64,000 bases of DNA from Linum tenue (GCA_946122785.1 CAMGYJ010000011.1:24739007-24803006); one strand, 5' to 3'. Shown: positions 46,443-58,509, numbered from the stretch's first letter. The notes: generated by a model not told the origin, from the sequence alone. Translations and numbers: made by a program.

Positions 46443-49400
46443 ATGGGTTCCGGATCTGATGATTTCAAAGGAACTATGTCTGGCGGTGTCAAGGCCGAAG
46501 ATCACCTTCCGCCTGCGTATCAGCTGTCCAATTCCGATGGTCCGGGAAATATGCTTGTTGGTGATGTTCTCACAGCCACCAACTATGGCGAATGGGTCCT
46601 CGATATGAAGGATGCCCTCATCGCCAAAAATAAATATGGGTTCGTCGATGGTTCTCTTCCGAAACCGGAGTCGGCGGAGGAACGAGGTGTTTGGCTTCGT
46701 TGTGACGCCATGGTCAAAGGATGGCTAAAGACCTCCATGGATAAGGAGATTCGTAGCAGCATTCGCTTTGCTGAACATGCTGCTGGCATCTGGTCGGATC
46801 TCCGAGAACGATTTGGTACTGGAAGCTCTTCACGAGCTTATGAATTGCGGCGCTATGGGAGGAGAATTCCTCCATCACCCCGTTGCCTATTTGCACATGC
46901 GCCGGATGCGTCTGTGGAATCTCCAAGAGGATCCGTGAAGATCAGGAACGGGCAAGGCTCTTCGAATTCTTAATGGGCCTTGATGATTCTTTTGGAGCCA
47001 TTCGGACTCAAATATTGGCCATGCGGCCAACTCCTACACTTGCTGAGGCTTTTCACATGGTCCTCAATGAGGAACAACAAAAACAAATTTCACAGCAACG
47101 CCAAGTAGCGCCAGAAGCTGCTGTGTTCGTGGCGGCCGGTACACCTGACAAGGGCAATAGCGGACCGGGGGAGCAACGTGATCGTGATCGTCCTCGGTGC
47201 ACACATTGCCAGCGTTTGGGACACGTTCGCGAAACGTGTTATGAGCTGATTGGCTACCCCCCGCGGGACAAACAGAGTGACAAGCAGGGAAATCGCCAGC
47301 AGCGACGTCGCAATTCCAAATCTGGCGACAATCGCGAACCGCGCGCGTCACAGGTGGAATCCGAGCAGAGCCCTGTTGCTAGTTTTACCATGACTCAGCT
47401 GGAACAACTAAAACAGTTCTTTGGCGCATCAGGCAAGACAGTTGATGATCCGGCAGCTCACATGGCAGGTATACTCTCATACGAATCTGAATGGTTATTA
47501 GATTCTGGTTGCAATGAACATATTACTATGGATGAATCAATGTTGTCTCGAAAAGAAGTTCCTGTTAATGGGCAGCCTGTTCGCATACCCATTGGAGACA
47601 GTATTCCGGTAAAGCACATTGGCTCCGTCGAGCTGCTGCCTGGTTTCACTCTTGGTCGAGTACTTCATGTACCCGAATTCCGGTGTAATCTTATTTCTGT
47701 GAGCCGACTGACAAAGGATAATCATGTGGCATTGATTTTTCTTGATATATTTTGCGTAATCCAGGACTTACGCTCGAAGAAATTGATTGGGAAGGGTGAA
47801 CTTCGTGATGGGCTATATTATTTGCGCTTGTTTGGACAGGGTCATTCTCAAGCTTGTGCCGTGCAACGCAAAGGAGTAGTGTCTGACGCAGTTTGGCATG
47901 CCCGTCTAGGGCACCCTTCGCCGGAGAAAATCATACATATTAGTCGTTTATTGTCTGTTCCTTTAAATTCATATTCTGGTCCTTGTCATTCATGTTTGCG
48001 AGCTAAACAGACTCGAGAACCTTTTCAGTCAAGTATGATTAAGACTTCGTCACGTTTTGACCTTATTCATGTTGATATTTGGGGTGGTTATAAGGTAGCT
48101 TCATTAAGTGGGGCTCATTATTTTCTAACCATTGTTGATGATTTTTCACGAGGTGTTTGGGTGTATCTTATGAGATATAAATCTGAGGTCGAGCGATATC
48201 TACTACATTTCTGCAAGATGGTGAGAAATCAGTTTGGATGCTCAGTCAAACGGATCCAGACAGACAATGGTTATGAGTTTCAAACTACGGGTCTTAAATC
48301 ATACTACGAGGATCAAGGTATTTTGCTTCAGACGTCATGTACTGATACACCGCAGCAAAATGGCGTCGTCGAGAGGAAGCATCGCCACATCCTTGACACG
48401 GCTCGAGCTTTGCGCTTTCAGGCTAGTCTCCCCATTCGATTTTGGGGTGAATGTATTCTCACTGCCGTTTATCTCATAAATAGGCTTCCTACCAAAGCCA
48501 CTGGGAAGACGCCGTTCGAGATTCTGTTCGGCAAATCAGCTACCTATCATCATCTTCGGGTATTTGGATGCTTGGTGTACTTTAAAGATACTCATTCACA
48601 CGTTGACAAGTTCGCTGAAAGAGGACGCACAGGATTATTTTTGAGTTATGCGGCAAGTCAAAAGGGTATCGGATTTACGATTTGGTCACCCGTCGTCTCA
48701 TCACTTCTCGCGATGTGCAATTTCACGAGACCATTTTTCCTTGTCAAGATGGAACCCAAAAGGAGATTCATTGGATTCCTAGACCAGAGGCTCCCTTGAA
48801 TGATGACTCCCCGACGGAATCTCCGATTGCCTCGTCCCCAGCAGATCAGTCTGGGCCTGTTCCTGATGGACCGGCTACCATTTCTCCAGCTGGGTCGTCC
48901 TCGCCTAATGGGTCGTCCTCATCCGGCCCGGCCGCTCCCTCTCAGACTAGTCCCCAGCATTCTGCTGGGCCGTCGTCACCTGAGCCGGAGTCCTCCCCTT
49001 CGCGCGTCTGGCGTGGTCCCTCGTCACCTGGGCCGACTGAGACCAGTCCCCAGCATTCTGCTGGGCCGTCTTCTTTTGACTCCGGGCCATCCAAGACAGG
49101 TCCCCAGCAGGCCACTTTTGGGCCGTCTCCTTCAGGTCCTGGGCCACGTCACTCCAGCACAGCTCCAGCTACTCCCGCTCCAGCTTTGCGGCGCGGGGAT
49201 CGGCATCGCAGTCGTCCCAAGTACTTGGAGCAATATGACACGGATCTCCCCTCCATACAGGGAAGTACCAATTCAGTCTTATATCCTTTGGCTAATTATG
49301 TGAATTACTCTAAGTTTACCCCTGGTTTTCGTGCTTTTCTTGCTGCACAAACTAGGTATGATGAGCCTCGGTACTTTTACCAATCAGTCCGAGAGCAAGT

Positions 49401-50928
49401 TTGGCGGGACGCGATGACTCGCGAAATCAAGGCCCTTGAAGCTAATGGAACTTGGAGCCTCGTATTCTTGCCGCCAGGAAAACGCACCATTTCTCCCAAA
49501 TGGGTGTATAAGATTAAGTTCTACCCAGATGGGACTATCGAGCGTTATAAAGCGCGGTTAGTGGCGAAGGGTTATACTCAGATTGAGGGGCGTGACTTTC
49601 ACGATACTTTCGCTCCCGTGGCCAAGCTGGTCACCATTCGTTGTCTCATCGCTGTTGCAGTCAGCAAGGGATGGCATCTTCACCAACTTGACGTCAATAA
49701 TGCGTTCCTCCATGGTGATCTGGAAGAAGAGATCTATATGGAGATTCCCCCTGGTTTTCGACAACCTGGTGATACACGGGTTTGTCGCCTCCACAAGTCG
49801 CTGTATGGGCTTCGACAAGCCTCTCGTCAGTGGTATCAGAAATTTACCACTGCTCTCTGTGAGTTCGGTTTTCATTCTTCTCCTGCTGATGCGGCTCTGT
49901 TTATCTACAAGCGAGGGAGTACCTTTGTCACTGCCTTGATATATGTTGATGATGTTCTTCTTGCTGGGAACGACCTGCCATTCATAAATAAGGTTAAGTC
50001 ATTCCTTGATGAGCGGTTCAGCATCAAGGACCTTGGTATTTTGCGCTATTTTCTGGGCATTGAGATTGCTCGTACAGCTGATGGTGTGTCTTTGAGCCAA
50101 CGCAAGTATACCTTGGACATTCTTGAAGATGCTGGTCTAGAAGGGGCTCGCCCCAGCAGTTTTCCGATCGAGCAGAATCATCAGTTGACACGACCGTGTG
50201 ATGATGCGTTGGCTGATCCGTCTTCTTATCGTCGGCTTGTAGGCCGCTTACTGTATTTAACTGTCACTCGTCCCGACATCACCTATGCAGTAAATATCCT
50301 TAGTCAGTTCGTTCATGCTCCTAGTCAGAAGCATCTGGATGCTGCTTTCCGCGTTCTTCGCTACTTAAAGTCATCGCCTTGCCAAGGCTTGTTCTTCCCG
50401 AGAAACAATTCCCTTGAACTTACTGCTTATTGTGATGCAGACTGGGGGGGTTGTCAGAGAACTCGGCGTTCTACTACTGGGTATTTTATCAGTCTGGGTG
50501 GCGCTCCTGTTTCTTGGCGTACTAAGAAACAGAATGTTGTGGCTCGTTCTTCTGCAGAAGCTGAGTACCGCGCCATGGCAAGTACTGTAAGTGAGGTCCT
50601 TTGTCTTCGTTGGTTGCTTCAAGAGCTTGGTGTTCCTCAGTCCGCACCAACTCGACTGTTTTGTGATAATCAAGCTGCACTTCACATCGCTAACAATCCA
50701 GTCTTCCATGAACGGATTAAGCATGTAGAAATGGATTGTTACTTTGTTCGTGAGCGTGTTCAATCAGGTCACATTCTTCCAGTCAAGGTGCATACCGATT
50801 TCCAGCTAGCTGATATCTTCACCAAAGGGCTCGGTGCCGATCGTTTCCACTTTCTTTTGTCTAGTTTGCGGGGGGAGTATTGGATCGAGACTCTTCCCAT
50901 GAGAAGCCCACGTCGGCACCTCCTGTAG
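46443..50928 (+). pseudogene. copia gag-pol polyprotein in three frames
   Basis: Gag starts at ATG 46443. Near 46855 the frame changes and about 35 codons of the usual gag seem deleted. The second frame (to 48799) carries the zinc knuckle CTHCQRLGHVRETC, protease WLLDSGCNEHIT, the pre-integrase finger (WHARLGHPSPEKI) and integrase (DDFSRGVWVYLM, TDNGYEF). A second shift lies near 48670. The third frame (48682-50928) carries a serine/proline-rich linker, reverse transcriptase (VDDVLLAGN near 49950) and RNase H (AYCDADWGG). The domain order PR-IN-RT-RH defines Ty1/copia. Young LTRs and broken frames suggest that other copies supplied the proteins. Confidence 0.92.
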
Positions 50929-51200
50929 CCCATGCATGCCTGGTTGCATGGAAGCCCACAACGCATGACTTGGAGTCCAAGGAAGCTACGGAAATCATCT
51001 ATCCTAATTGTAATTGGACAGCAGCCAATGTAACCCTAGTAGAGGCAGATGATATGGGTTATAAATATGTAAGTTTGGCCAATGGCCGAACTAAGCAAAA
51101 CTAATAAAATCATAGTCTCTTCCGTGGATGTAAGCCTCACACACTGTGAGGAAGAACCACGTTAAAATCGTCTTGTCTTTTGTTTATCGTCGATTTTACA
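50878..51200 (+). repeat. 3' LTR (323 bp) of the copia element
   Basis: It matches the 5' LTR in length and, but for one visible base, in sequence. Confidence 0.93.
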
Positions 51201-51328
51201 CAATGAGGAGAAAGAACCGTTGGGATGACGGTTGGAGGCAGGAATAGGGTGACTGACGTGGATAGCATGTATGTAGAGAAAGGATTACGTGGCATGTGCC
51301 AAAATCAGAAAATCCTTTAATATTTTTA

Positions 51329-51348
51329 CTAGACTAGACTAGACTAGA
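51329..51348. repeat. (CTAGA)4 at a Helitron-Helitron junction
   Basis: Four perfect CTAGA units lie exactly where the 5' TCTAG start of one Helitron meets the 3' CTAG end of a second one. The second carries an imperfect hairpin at about 51355-51370 (CCGCCCGTTGGCCGG). Confidence 0.6.
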
Positions 51349-52820
51349 TTTGGGCCCGCCCGTTGGCCGGATGGATCACATCAATAATATAAACAGTAAT
51401 TATCATCATTCGAACAATGTGTTTGGTATGATGAAAGAACACATATTATTCAATTACTAAAAATAACCTACAATCCTACATAATAAGTTTTACAACATCT
51501 TGACATTCATGGACAAAAGCCTTATCAAAAGTAAACAACAAAACTCATGCAAGTAACCGATTTCTAAAAAAATTAATATTCAAAACGCACTTCAATTTAT
51601 TCTTTGTTATAAATTACTTCAAATTTCCTTTTGGATTCTTTTTATTGCTCTGCCATCAAAAGCATCTTCTCCACGGAGCAGAATCATCATTAATAAAATT
51701 TTATATTCATCATCAATAGTCTCATCCTTCTTTTGCATTTCATTGAAAACGAAATTTTAATGGCCGAATGTTTGGAACTATCAAACATATTTTCACGATA
51801 GTAGAATTTCACATCATCCAAATCATAAATATTAACAACCATTTGCTCTTTCCTCCCATCATTAAAATTTTTATATATACCAATCAATTATCTCAAACCT
51901 CTCTAACACCCAACACCATCATATATGTTGTCTTCCTAATATTATTGTACAATTCCCCCAAAAGTACTCCTTTGAGTTTTTTTTTCAAATTTAAAGATAA
52001 GTTGCATATTCAAGATATTACCAACAATTTCTAAGTTTGATAACTTTATATTTTATGAACCAAAATTTTATACCACTCGTTACCACTGTGTAGAAACTTT
52101 TGTTTTTAACTCAAGCTTTGAAATATTTTACTTTGAAGGAATGAGTTCATCTTGCTCCATGTGATCTACACATTTTGGAGGGGGGAGGGGGATCTAATGA
52201 CCAAATATGCCACCTTATTAGTAAAAAATGTCACATTATACTATGGTAGATTGTTATTCAAGGTGATAAATATTTCTACTATCATGTATACAATCATTCT
52301 ACTCATATAATATGTTCATACCAATGTGATACGCTTTTATACTATCATGGTATAATCTTATATACTACCAAGCATTATCATCATGGTATAGATTGACAAT
52401 ATATGTCTCAAAAAATTTCGATAAAAATATATAAAAGTAGATGTCATTTTGATGAATATAATTAATATGCTTCTTCGTGCAAAATTTTGAATTACGAATT
52501 AAATTGAAAGACATATAACCTGTTAAAATTAATTGGAAGAAAAGTTATATGTCTCCTCATGTTTTGGAAAATGGAGAATATACTTGACATTTCCTTGCCA
52601 AGGACCGCATGGCACACTATTTGAAGTTTTGGATTTTTTTTAAAGTGTGAATAGAAAGCAGGGCCAAGGAATAAATTAAGGCCAAGCCCATGGGTATTGA
52701 AGCATGGAAACGGAATTGCAAGCGGAAATTGCTTGATTGGAATTGACCGGGGAGCCCTTCCTAAAGTTGCGTAGGAAGCTCCAATTTTACAATTCTATAG
52801 GTTTTGCTTGGGAACGTCGG
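51344..52820 (-). mobile_element. probable second Helitron end and AT-rich spacer
   Basis: The sequence starting at 51344 resembles the 3' end of the Helitron at 40014 (CTAG, then a GC-rich hairpin with GTTGGCCGG). Its 5' end could not be found. The rest to 52820 is AT-rich with no gene; ATCATGGTATA-like words occur near 52340-52395. Confidence 0.35.
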
Positions 52821-52829
52821 CTTAGGATA

Positions 52830-52900
52830 GGGTGAGTAACCCTTTGTTACTCACCCGTGAGTAACCACCTAGGAACCGTTGATCTGGGGCGGACGGATCG
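52830..52900. repeat. left terminal region of the MULE
   Basis: GTGAGTAAC, its inverse GTTACTCAC, and GTGAGTAAC again are followed by AACCGTTGATC (52874-52884). The right end mirrors this with three GTTACTG words. Confidence 0.55.
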
Positions 52901-52988
52901 TGTGGCTGTCACTGAAGCGGGATGGTCAGGGGCATTTTTATCCGTTATTTGAATTAATGAGTTTCCCCTTTTGTCCGTTGCGAATCTT

Positions 52989-53247
52989 TCTGTGCGCGAG
53001 TTGGATTCGGATTTTGGAGAGAGAAACTACGAGCAGGGGAGCAGCAGCTGAGAATCAAGGACGGCGATTCTCCATGATTGATCTACGGCGATAGAAACTG
53101 CGAGCAGCAGCTTCGAATCGAGCTTTCTGATTCTCCATAATTGATCGACGTGTGCGCGAGTTGGATTCGGTTTTTGTAGGGAGAAACTGCGAGCAGCCGC
53201 TGAGAAACAGGGGACGGCGAATCTTTTCTGATTCTCCATAATTGATC
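52989..53247. repeat. internal repeats in the transposase 5' leader
   Basis: TGTGCGCGAGTTGGATTCGG starts two copies about 160 bp apart (52991 and 53151), each followed by GAGAAACT(A/G)CGAGCAG and GATTCTCCAT(A/G)ATTGATC. A partial third copy lies between. The repeats are upstream of the start codon and probably transcribed as leader. Confidence 0.6.
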
Positions 53248-53431
53248 GACGACGAGGTTAGATATTAGTTTTTTTTATTCTTCCTGTTTAGCTAATCGAG
53301 TTTTCTGTTGATCTCTGGTTTCGTTGGAGGTTTTTCATTGCTGCTAGTCGAGCTTGTTTATGTTTAGCTAATCGAGCTTGTTCATGTGTTATGTTCTTTG
53401 TGTTTTGGTGTTTTTGCAGTATTCTGGTGAG

Positions 53432-56400
53432 ATGAGTTACGTAAATTGTGGCGATGTTGTTCCAATTGATAGATCTGGTTCTTCAACCAGCGTTGTAGGA
53501 TCTGGTTCTTCATCTAGTGCTGTTGGAACTGCTTCTTCATCTATCGATCTTGGATTTGATCATTCAGCTAACTCTGGTGAATCAGGAGGTAAGATATACA
53601 AATTTGTTTGTTTATTGAAGTTTGTATAGTGTCGTAATTTGATTTTACCATGCCTTATCATGTGGTAATTGATTTTACAATACATTACCATGTGGTAAAA
53701 TGTGGTAATTAGGAAGTTAAATGTGAGGGTTCTGTGTGATAATTGATTTTACCATGCCATACCATATGGTATAGTGTGGTAATTTGATTTTACCATGCCA
53801 TACCATGTTGTATAGTGTGGTAGTTTGATTTTACCATGCCATACCATATGGTATAGTGTGGTAATTTGATTTTACCATGCCTTATCATGTGGTAATTGAT
53901 TTTACAGTACATTACCATGTGGTAAAATGTGGTAATTAGGAAGTTAAATGCGAGGGTTCTGTGTGATAATTGATTTTACCATGCCATACCATATGGTATA
54001 ATGTGGTAATTTGATTTTACCTTGCCATACCATGTGGTATAGTGTGGTAGTTTGATTTTACCATGCCATACCATATGGTATAGTGTGGTAATTTGATTTT
54101 ACCATGCCATACCATGGTGGTAACTCTTGTATCATGGCTGTAATTATTGGTATACATTGAGATTTCATACTGTTGTGGTGTGGAATCCATTTTATCATAT
54201 ATCATACCATGGTGGTATTATATTTGTACATATTTAATATGTTGTTTCATAATGTTTGTAGGTTTCAATGGTATAGATCCTACTGTTCGTGATTCTTGGA
54301 AGGACTTAGAGTTCAATACACCAGATGATGCATATAATTTTTATGTTGATTATGGGAATCATGAAGGTTTTGGTGTGAGGATTTATAACCAATCAGCGTG
54401 TCCGAAGCTCAATGGTGGTTCTTCAGCTGTATATTATATCAAGTATTGTTGCAATAAGGAAGGTTGGAAAAGAGGTAGCGAGAATAACCCTGATAATGCA
54501 GGTGTTGTTGATACGACGATTCGTGTTCGTAATGTTCCAGAACTCAGGGGTGGATGTAATGGTGCTTATATACGACTGAGGTGGTTTAAAGAGTTTAAAT
54601 GCTACAAGATCTATCATTGGTATAATGTGCACAACCATGACATTATTCCTGAGTCTCTGCGTCACTATGTGAGATCCAGCAGACGAATGGCTCAAGTGTA
54701 TAAGATGTTGGCAGAGGTGAATGATGCTGCTGGTATTGGTGTGACTTCTTCGTATTATGCAATTAGTAGGGCTGGTGGTGGTCGGAAGTTTGTTGGGTTC
54801 ACAAAGAATGATTTGAAGAACCATCTGCGAACGGTTAGGACGTTATCAATGGAGTATGGTGATGCGACTGCATTGCTTGAATACTTTAGACGTCAAGCAC
54901 AGCTGGATCCTGGGTTCTTTCATGAGGTGGAGGTTGATGTTGAAGAGAACATTGCTAGTATTTTTTGGGCAGATGGGAAGATGAGGATGGATTATCATTA
55001 TTTTGGTGATTCAATTAGTTTTGATACTACTTACCGGACTAACAAAGAGTATCGGCCACTATGTATGTTTTCTAGTTTGTTGTTTATTATTGTCTTTGTT
55101 AGTTTGTATGATTATTATTATTATCATTCTGTATCATTTTTTTTTTGTTCTTACAAGTCTGTACCATATGGTATGGGTTGGTATGGATTGTTTTTTTGTT
55201 CTTAAAAGTATTTTACCATATGGTATGTGTTGGTAACAAGGTTATTTGAGGTGGTTTTTGGGTTGTTAGAAGTTTGTACTATATGGTATGGGCTGCTATG
55301 CATTGTGTTTTTGTTCTTAAAAGTCTTTTACCATATGGTATGGGTTGGTAACAAGGTTATTTGTGGTGGTTTTTGCGTTGTTAGAAGTGTGTACTATATG
55401 GTAGTCTGGTGTGGATTGTTTTTTTTGTTCTTAGAAGTCTTTACCACATGGTATGAGTCTTTACCATATGGTATGGGTTGGTATTATTGTTATTCGTACC
55501 TTTTACCACATGGTATGTGTTGGTAGAATTGTTTTTACTCACATTTTGTTATGTTTTTGTAGCTTTGTTTGTTGTTTTCAACAATCATCACCAACTGACT
55601 GTCTTTGCGGCTGCTCTTCTATATGATGAAACAATGGCAACATTTGAATGGCTTTTCGATCAGTTTTTGAAATGCATGGGAGGTGTGAGACCGTTATCAA
55701 TGTTTACTGACCAGGCTGCTGCAATTGCTGCTGGTATAAGGTCTGTTTTCCCAGATTGTTTTCATGGGTTGTGTACATGGCATATTGCTCAGAATGCAGT
55801 TGTTAATCTGGGAAGTTTGTGTGACTCTGACTTCCTTCGTGAGCTTAGTTATTTGATGTATAATGCTGATGATGAGGATGATTTTGAGTATAATTGGAAG
55901 AAGATGATTGAGAAGTGTTTTCCTGGGAAGGGACCTTTGGGACACAGTTGGTTACAGGGCATTTACAAAGTCAGGACGAAGTGGTCTTCAGCCTGGGTGA
56001 ATTGTCATTTTAGTGCGGGAATGAAGAGTACCCAGCTAAGTGAGTGCTGCAATAGTAATATTCGACATTACTTGCAGTCAGAGTTTAGCGTTAGTAGGTT
56101 CTTTGTGCACTTTGAGAGGATGCTTGATAATAAGAGGGATGCTGAAGAACAAGAAGAGTACTATGCCTTATCTAGGTTGGCTGATTCTCGGTTTTCTACT
56201 AGCCCTATTGTGAAGCAAGTTGCTAATGTGTATACGCCGAAGATATTCAAGTTTTTCCTGGATCAGTACAAGGAATCCCTTGCGTATAATATTTTTTCCA
56301 ATACGGAGATAGAACCAGAAGGACATGTAGGACTGTTTGATGTCTTCATATTGGAGGATGACCTTACAAGGTTGGATAGTAGGGTGTTGAAGGTTGATTT

Positions 56401-57046
56401 TGAAAACGGTGAAATCAAGTGTTCCTGCCGTAAGTGGGAATCAAGTGGTATGATCTGTAAGCATCAAATTAAGGGATATGATATGTTGTGGTCTACAACA
56501 TGCAATATGAAGTTCCAGCACATTCCTAGCAGTTTGATTTTGAAGCGGTGGACAAGGGCAGCGAAAACTGGAGGGAACTTTTCTTTTGAAGTTCCGTCTA
56601 CTAATAGTCCATCGAAATGCCGTTCTCGTCTTTTCAATCTGTCAGCTGTTTCTGCATCAATGATCAGCAGGGTTGCATTGGATGATGATTTGTATAAATC
56701 AGCCATTGTCTTCATGACTGATTTGATCAAAAGTGTGAAGCCCTATCGATTACTGAACCTGCTGGAACAAGCACGTCTTCTAACGGTGACAGTAAGTTTT
56801 TAATTGTTTAGAGTTTGTTTTTGTTTTTGTTATCTGTCATTGATTGTAGTTTGTTTTTGTTATCTTGGTATAGATGATGTACCGCTCCAAAAAGTGAAGG
56901 GGTTTAAGCCTAAAAAAGATTCATTCAAGCCTTCGAAACGACCAATTCCAGTTGCGGAGGCTGCAAGTAAGAAGAAGAGAAAAACTAGCAGGCTTGAGGA
57001 GGAGAATTTGAAGGCTGTTGAAGAAAGTTTAAGGCTGAAGCTGTAA
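53432..57046 (+). CDS. MULE transposase, FAR1/FHY3-related (about 787 aa)
   Basis: Proposed exons: 53432-53588, 54262-55062, 55563-56795, 56874-57046; this sums to an in-frame 788 codons. The last donor is weak: the stronger site 4 nt earlier would break the frame. A Ser/Gly-rich N-terminus is followed by a FAR1-type DNA-binding domain (residues about 60-150; DDAYNFYVDYGNHEGFGVRI). The MULE transposase core has catalytic residues D307 (SFDTTYRTNKEY), D369 (MFTDQAAAIAAG) and E480 (STQLSECCNSNIR). A SWIM zinc finger (C606, C608, C618, H620) and a lysine-rich tail follow. It would bind the element's ends and catalyse cut-and-paste transposition in the nucleus. All three catalytic residues are present and no stop interrupts the spliced frame. 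Confidence 0.85.
53640..54120. repeat. 41-bp palindrome array in transposase intron 1
   Basis: Palindrome sites, perfect or with one to two changes, start at 53760, 53801, 53842, 53883, then 53987, 54028, 54069 and 54110, that is every 41 bp within each run. The unit contains TTTTACCATGCCA followed by TACCATATGGTA and TAGTGTGGTAATT. Confidence 0.9.
55160..55520. repeat. palindrome cluster in transposase intron 2
   Basis: Perfect TACCATATGGTA copies lie near 55172, 55214, 55329 and 55462, with variants (TACCACATGGTA) near 55443 and 55504. The 500-bp intron 55063-55562 contains them all; open frames here are intronic. Confidence 0.85.
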
Positions 57047-57149
57047 TAGTTTTCTTAGAGGATTATTTGAATGAATGGTTGATGCTGGTTGAGTTGTTGA
57101 AGCTATTTTGTTCTTTTGGATTGGTTTTTGGTTTTGTTGGATTAATTTT

Positions 57150-57830
57150 ACAATGTTATACCATGTGGTATAATGTGGTAATTTGATTTTATCATGTCAA
57201 ACCAGGTGGTAAAATGTGCTATTTTGGAAGTTGAATGTGAAGGTTCTGTTTTATAATTGATTTTACCATGCCATACCATATGGTATAGTGTGGTAATTTG
57301 ATTTTACCATGTGGTAATGTGTGGTAATTGATTTTACCATGTGATAAAATATTATATTTTGGAAGTGGCATGTGTGGTAATTGATTTTACAGTAAATTAC
57401 CATGTGGTAAAATGTGGTAATTTGGAAGTTAAATGTGAGGGTTCTGTGTGATAATTGATTTTACCATGCCATACCATATGGTATAGTGTGGTAATTTGAT
57501 TTTACCATGCCATAGCATATGGTATAGTGTTGTAATTTATTTTTACCATGCCATACCATGTGGTAAAATATGGTATTTTGGAAGTGGTATGTGTGGTAAT
57601 TGATTTTACAGTGCATTACCATGTGGTAAAATGTGGTAATTTGATTTTACCATGCTATACCATATGGTATAGTGTGGTAATTGATTTTACCATGCTATAC
57701 CATATGGTATAGTGTGGTAATTTGATTTTTACCATGCCATAGCATGTGGTAAAATGTGGTAATTTGGAAGTTCTGTGTGGTTAACTGATTTTACATTGCA
57801 TACCATGTGGTAAAATGTGGTAATTTGGGA
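57150..57830. repeat. palindrome array between the two MULE genes
   Basis: Sites start at 57275, 57472, 57513, 57554, 57617, 57658, 57698 and 57740, again mostly 40-42 bp apart. This covers most of the space between the convergent stop codons. Confidence 0.88.
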
Positions 57831-58509
57831 ATTAAGAACACATGTTAAGTATTTGCTAACATAATAAAAAACAGAACATTTCATTTAGTCATAATACAAA
57901 CCATAATAAGTTGTTTCATACCATCCTACTAATTAAAATGAAGTGGCTACTGAACATTGTGAGTTTGTTCTCAAAAGCTTACTTATACCCTCCTACTACT
58001 TAACACAGACGATAATAGAATTTTCATCTCCTTTCTTTCAAATCTTTCTTTTTGTTCTTCATGTTGCAGTACTTTGTTGCTTCTTTCATGATCCTTTCCC
58101 GTTCAAGATTTTCTTCATCAAGAATGATGTCCAACATCAGGCACTCCCTTTCTTCATTTATGAGATCAATCCTCTTCCAGTCTTTGGTCAGGGCACTGTT
58201 GTACTTACCTTCCCAGTGTCTCATCCACCTGATGATGTACATCCCACATGAAATTTGATCTGGTTGTGTAACCTTCTCGAGGTTGAACCAGGTAAACCTC
58301 TCCCACCTTACTGTCTTGTCTGCAAACTGTGTCTTCATGTAGTTGATTGCGTACTGGACAACCCTCACTGCCATTGGTTTGTAGTATTTTTCAAAATCTT
58401 TGTGACGGAGACTGTCGAGCACTTCAAATCTCTCTGCTTTGATGTTGACACAAATCATGATGTAGTGCTTGTTATCATAGTAAGGGAAGAACCACTGCAA
58501 AATAATTTT

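Larger units (their letters stand above)
46076..51200 (+). mobile_element. Ty1/copia retrotransposon with 323-bp LTRs
   Basis: The LTRs (46076-46398 and 50878-51200) are equal in length and differ at one base that I can see (AACTAAAC versus AACTAAGC). The primer site TGGTATCAGAGCC (iMet type) follows the 5' LTR, and GCGGGGGGAG precedes the 3' LTR. The flanks are CGATG (46071-46075) and CAATG (51201-51205), a target duplication with one G/A change. The LTR starts TATTGG rather than the canonical TG. Confidence 0.93.
40014..51333 (-). mobile_element. Helitron (about 1.3 kb of own sequence) split by two retrotransposons
   Basis: Read on the minus strand, the 3' end has the Helitron signature. 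A perfect 8-bp-stem hairpin (ACCCGGCC, loop, GGCCGGGT; 40024-40043) is followed 6 nt later by terminal CTAG (40014-40017), then host T. The 5' end at 51333 reads TCTAGTAAAAATATTAAAGG, which fits plant Helitron starts (TC, then ATATTAAA). Removing the gypsy (40857-45767) and copia (46076-51200) elements with their target duplications leaves about 1.28 kb with no helicase gene. It is therefore non-autonomous. The pairing of the two ends is inference. Confidence 0.6.

Noticed and set aside
55227..55526. 99-codon plus-strand ORF between transposase exons
   Set aside because: It consists of translated palindrome repeats in intron 2. Joining 55062 to 55563 restores the transposase core.
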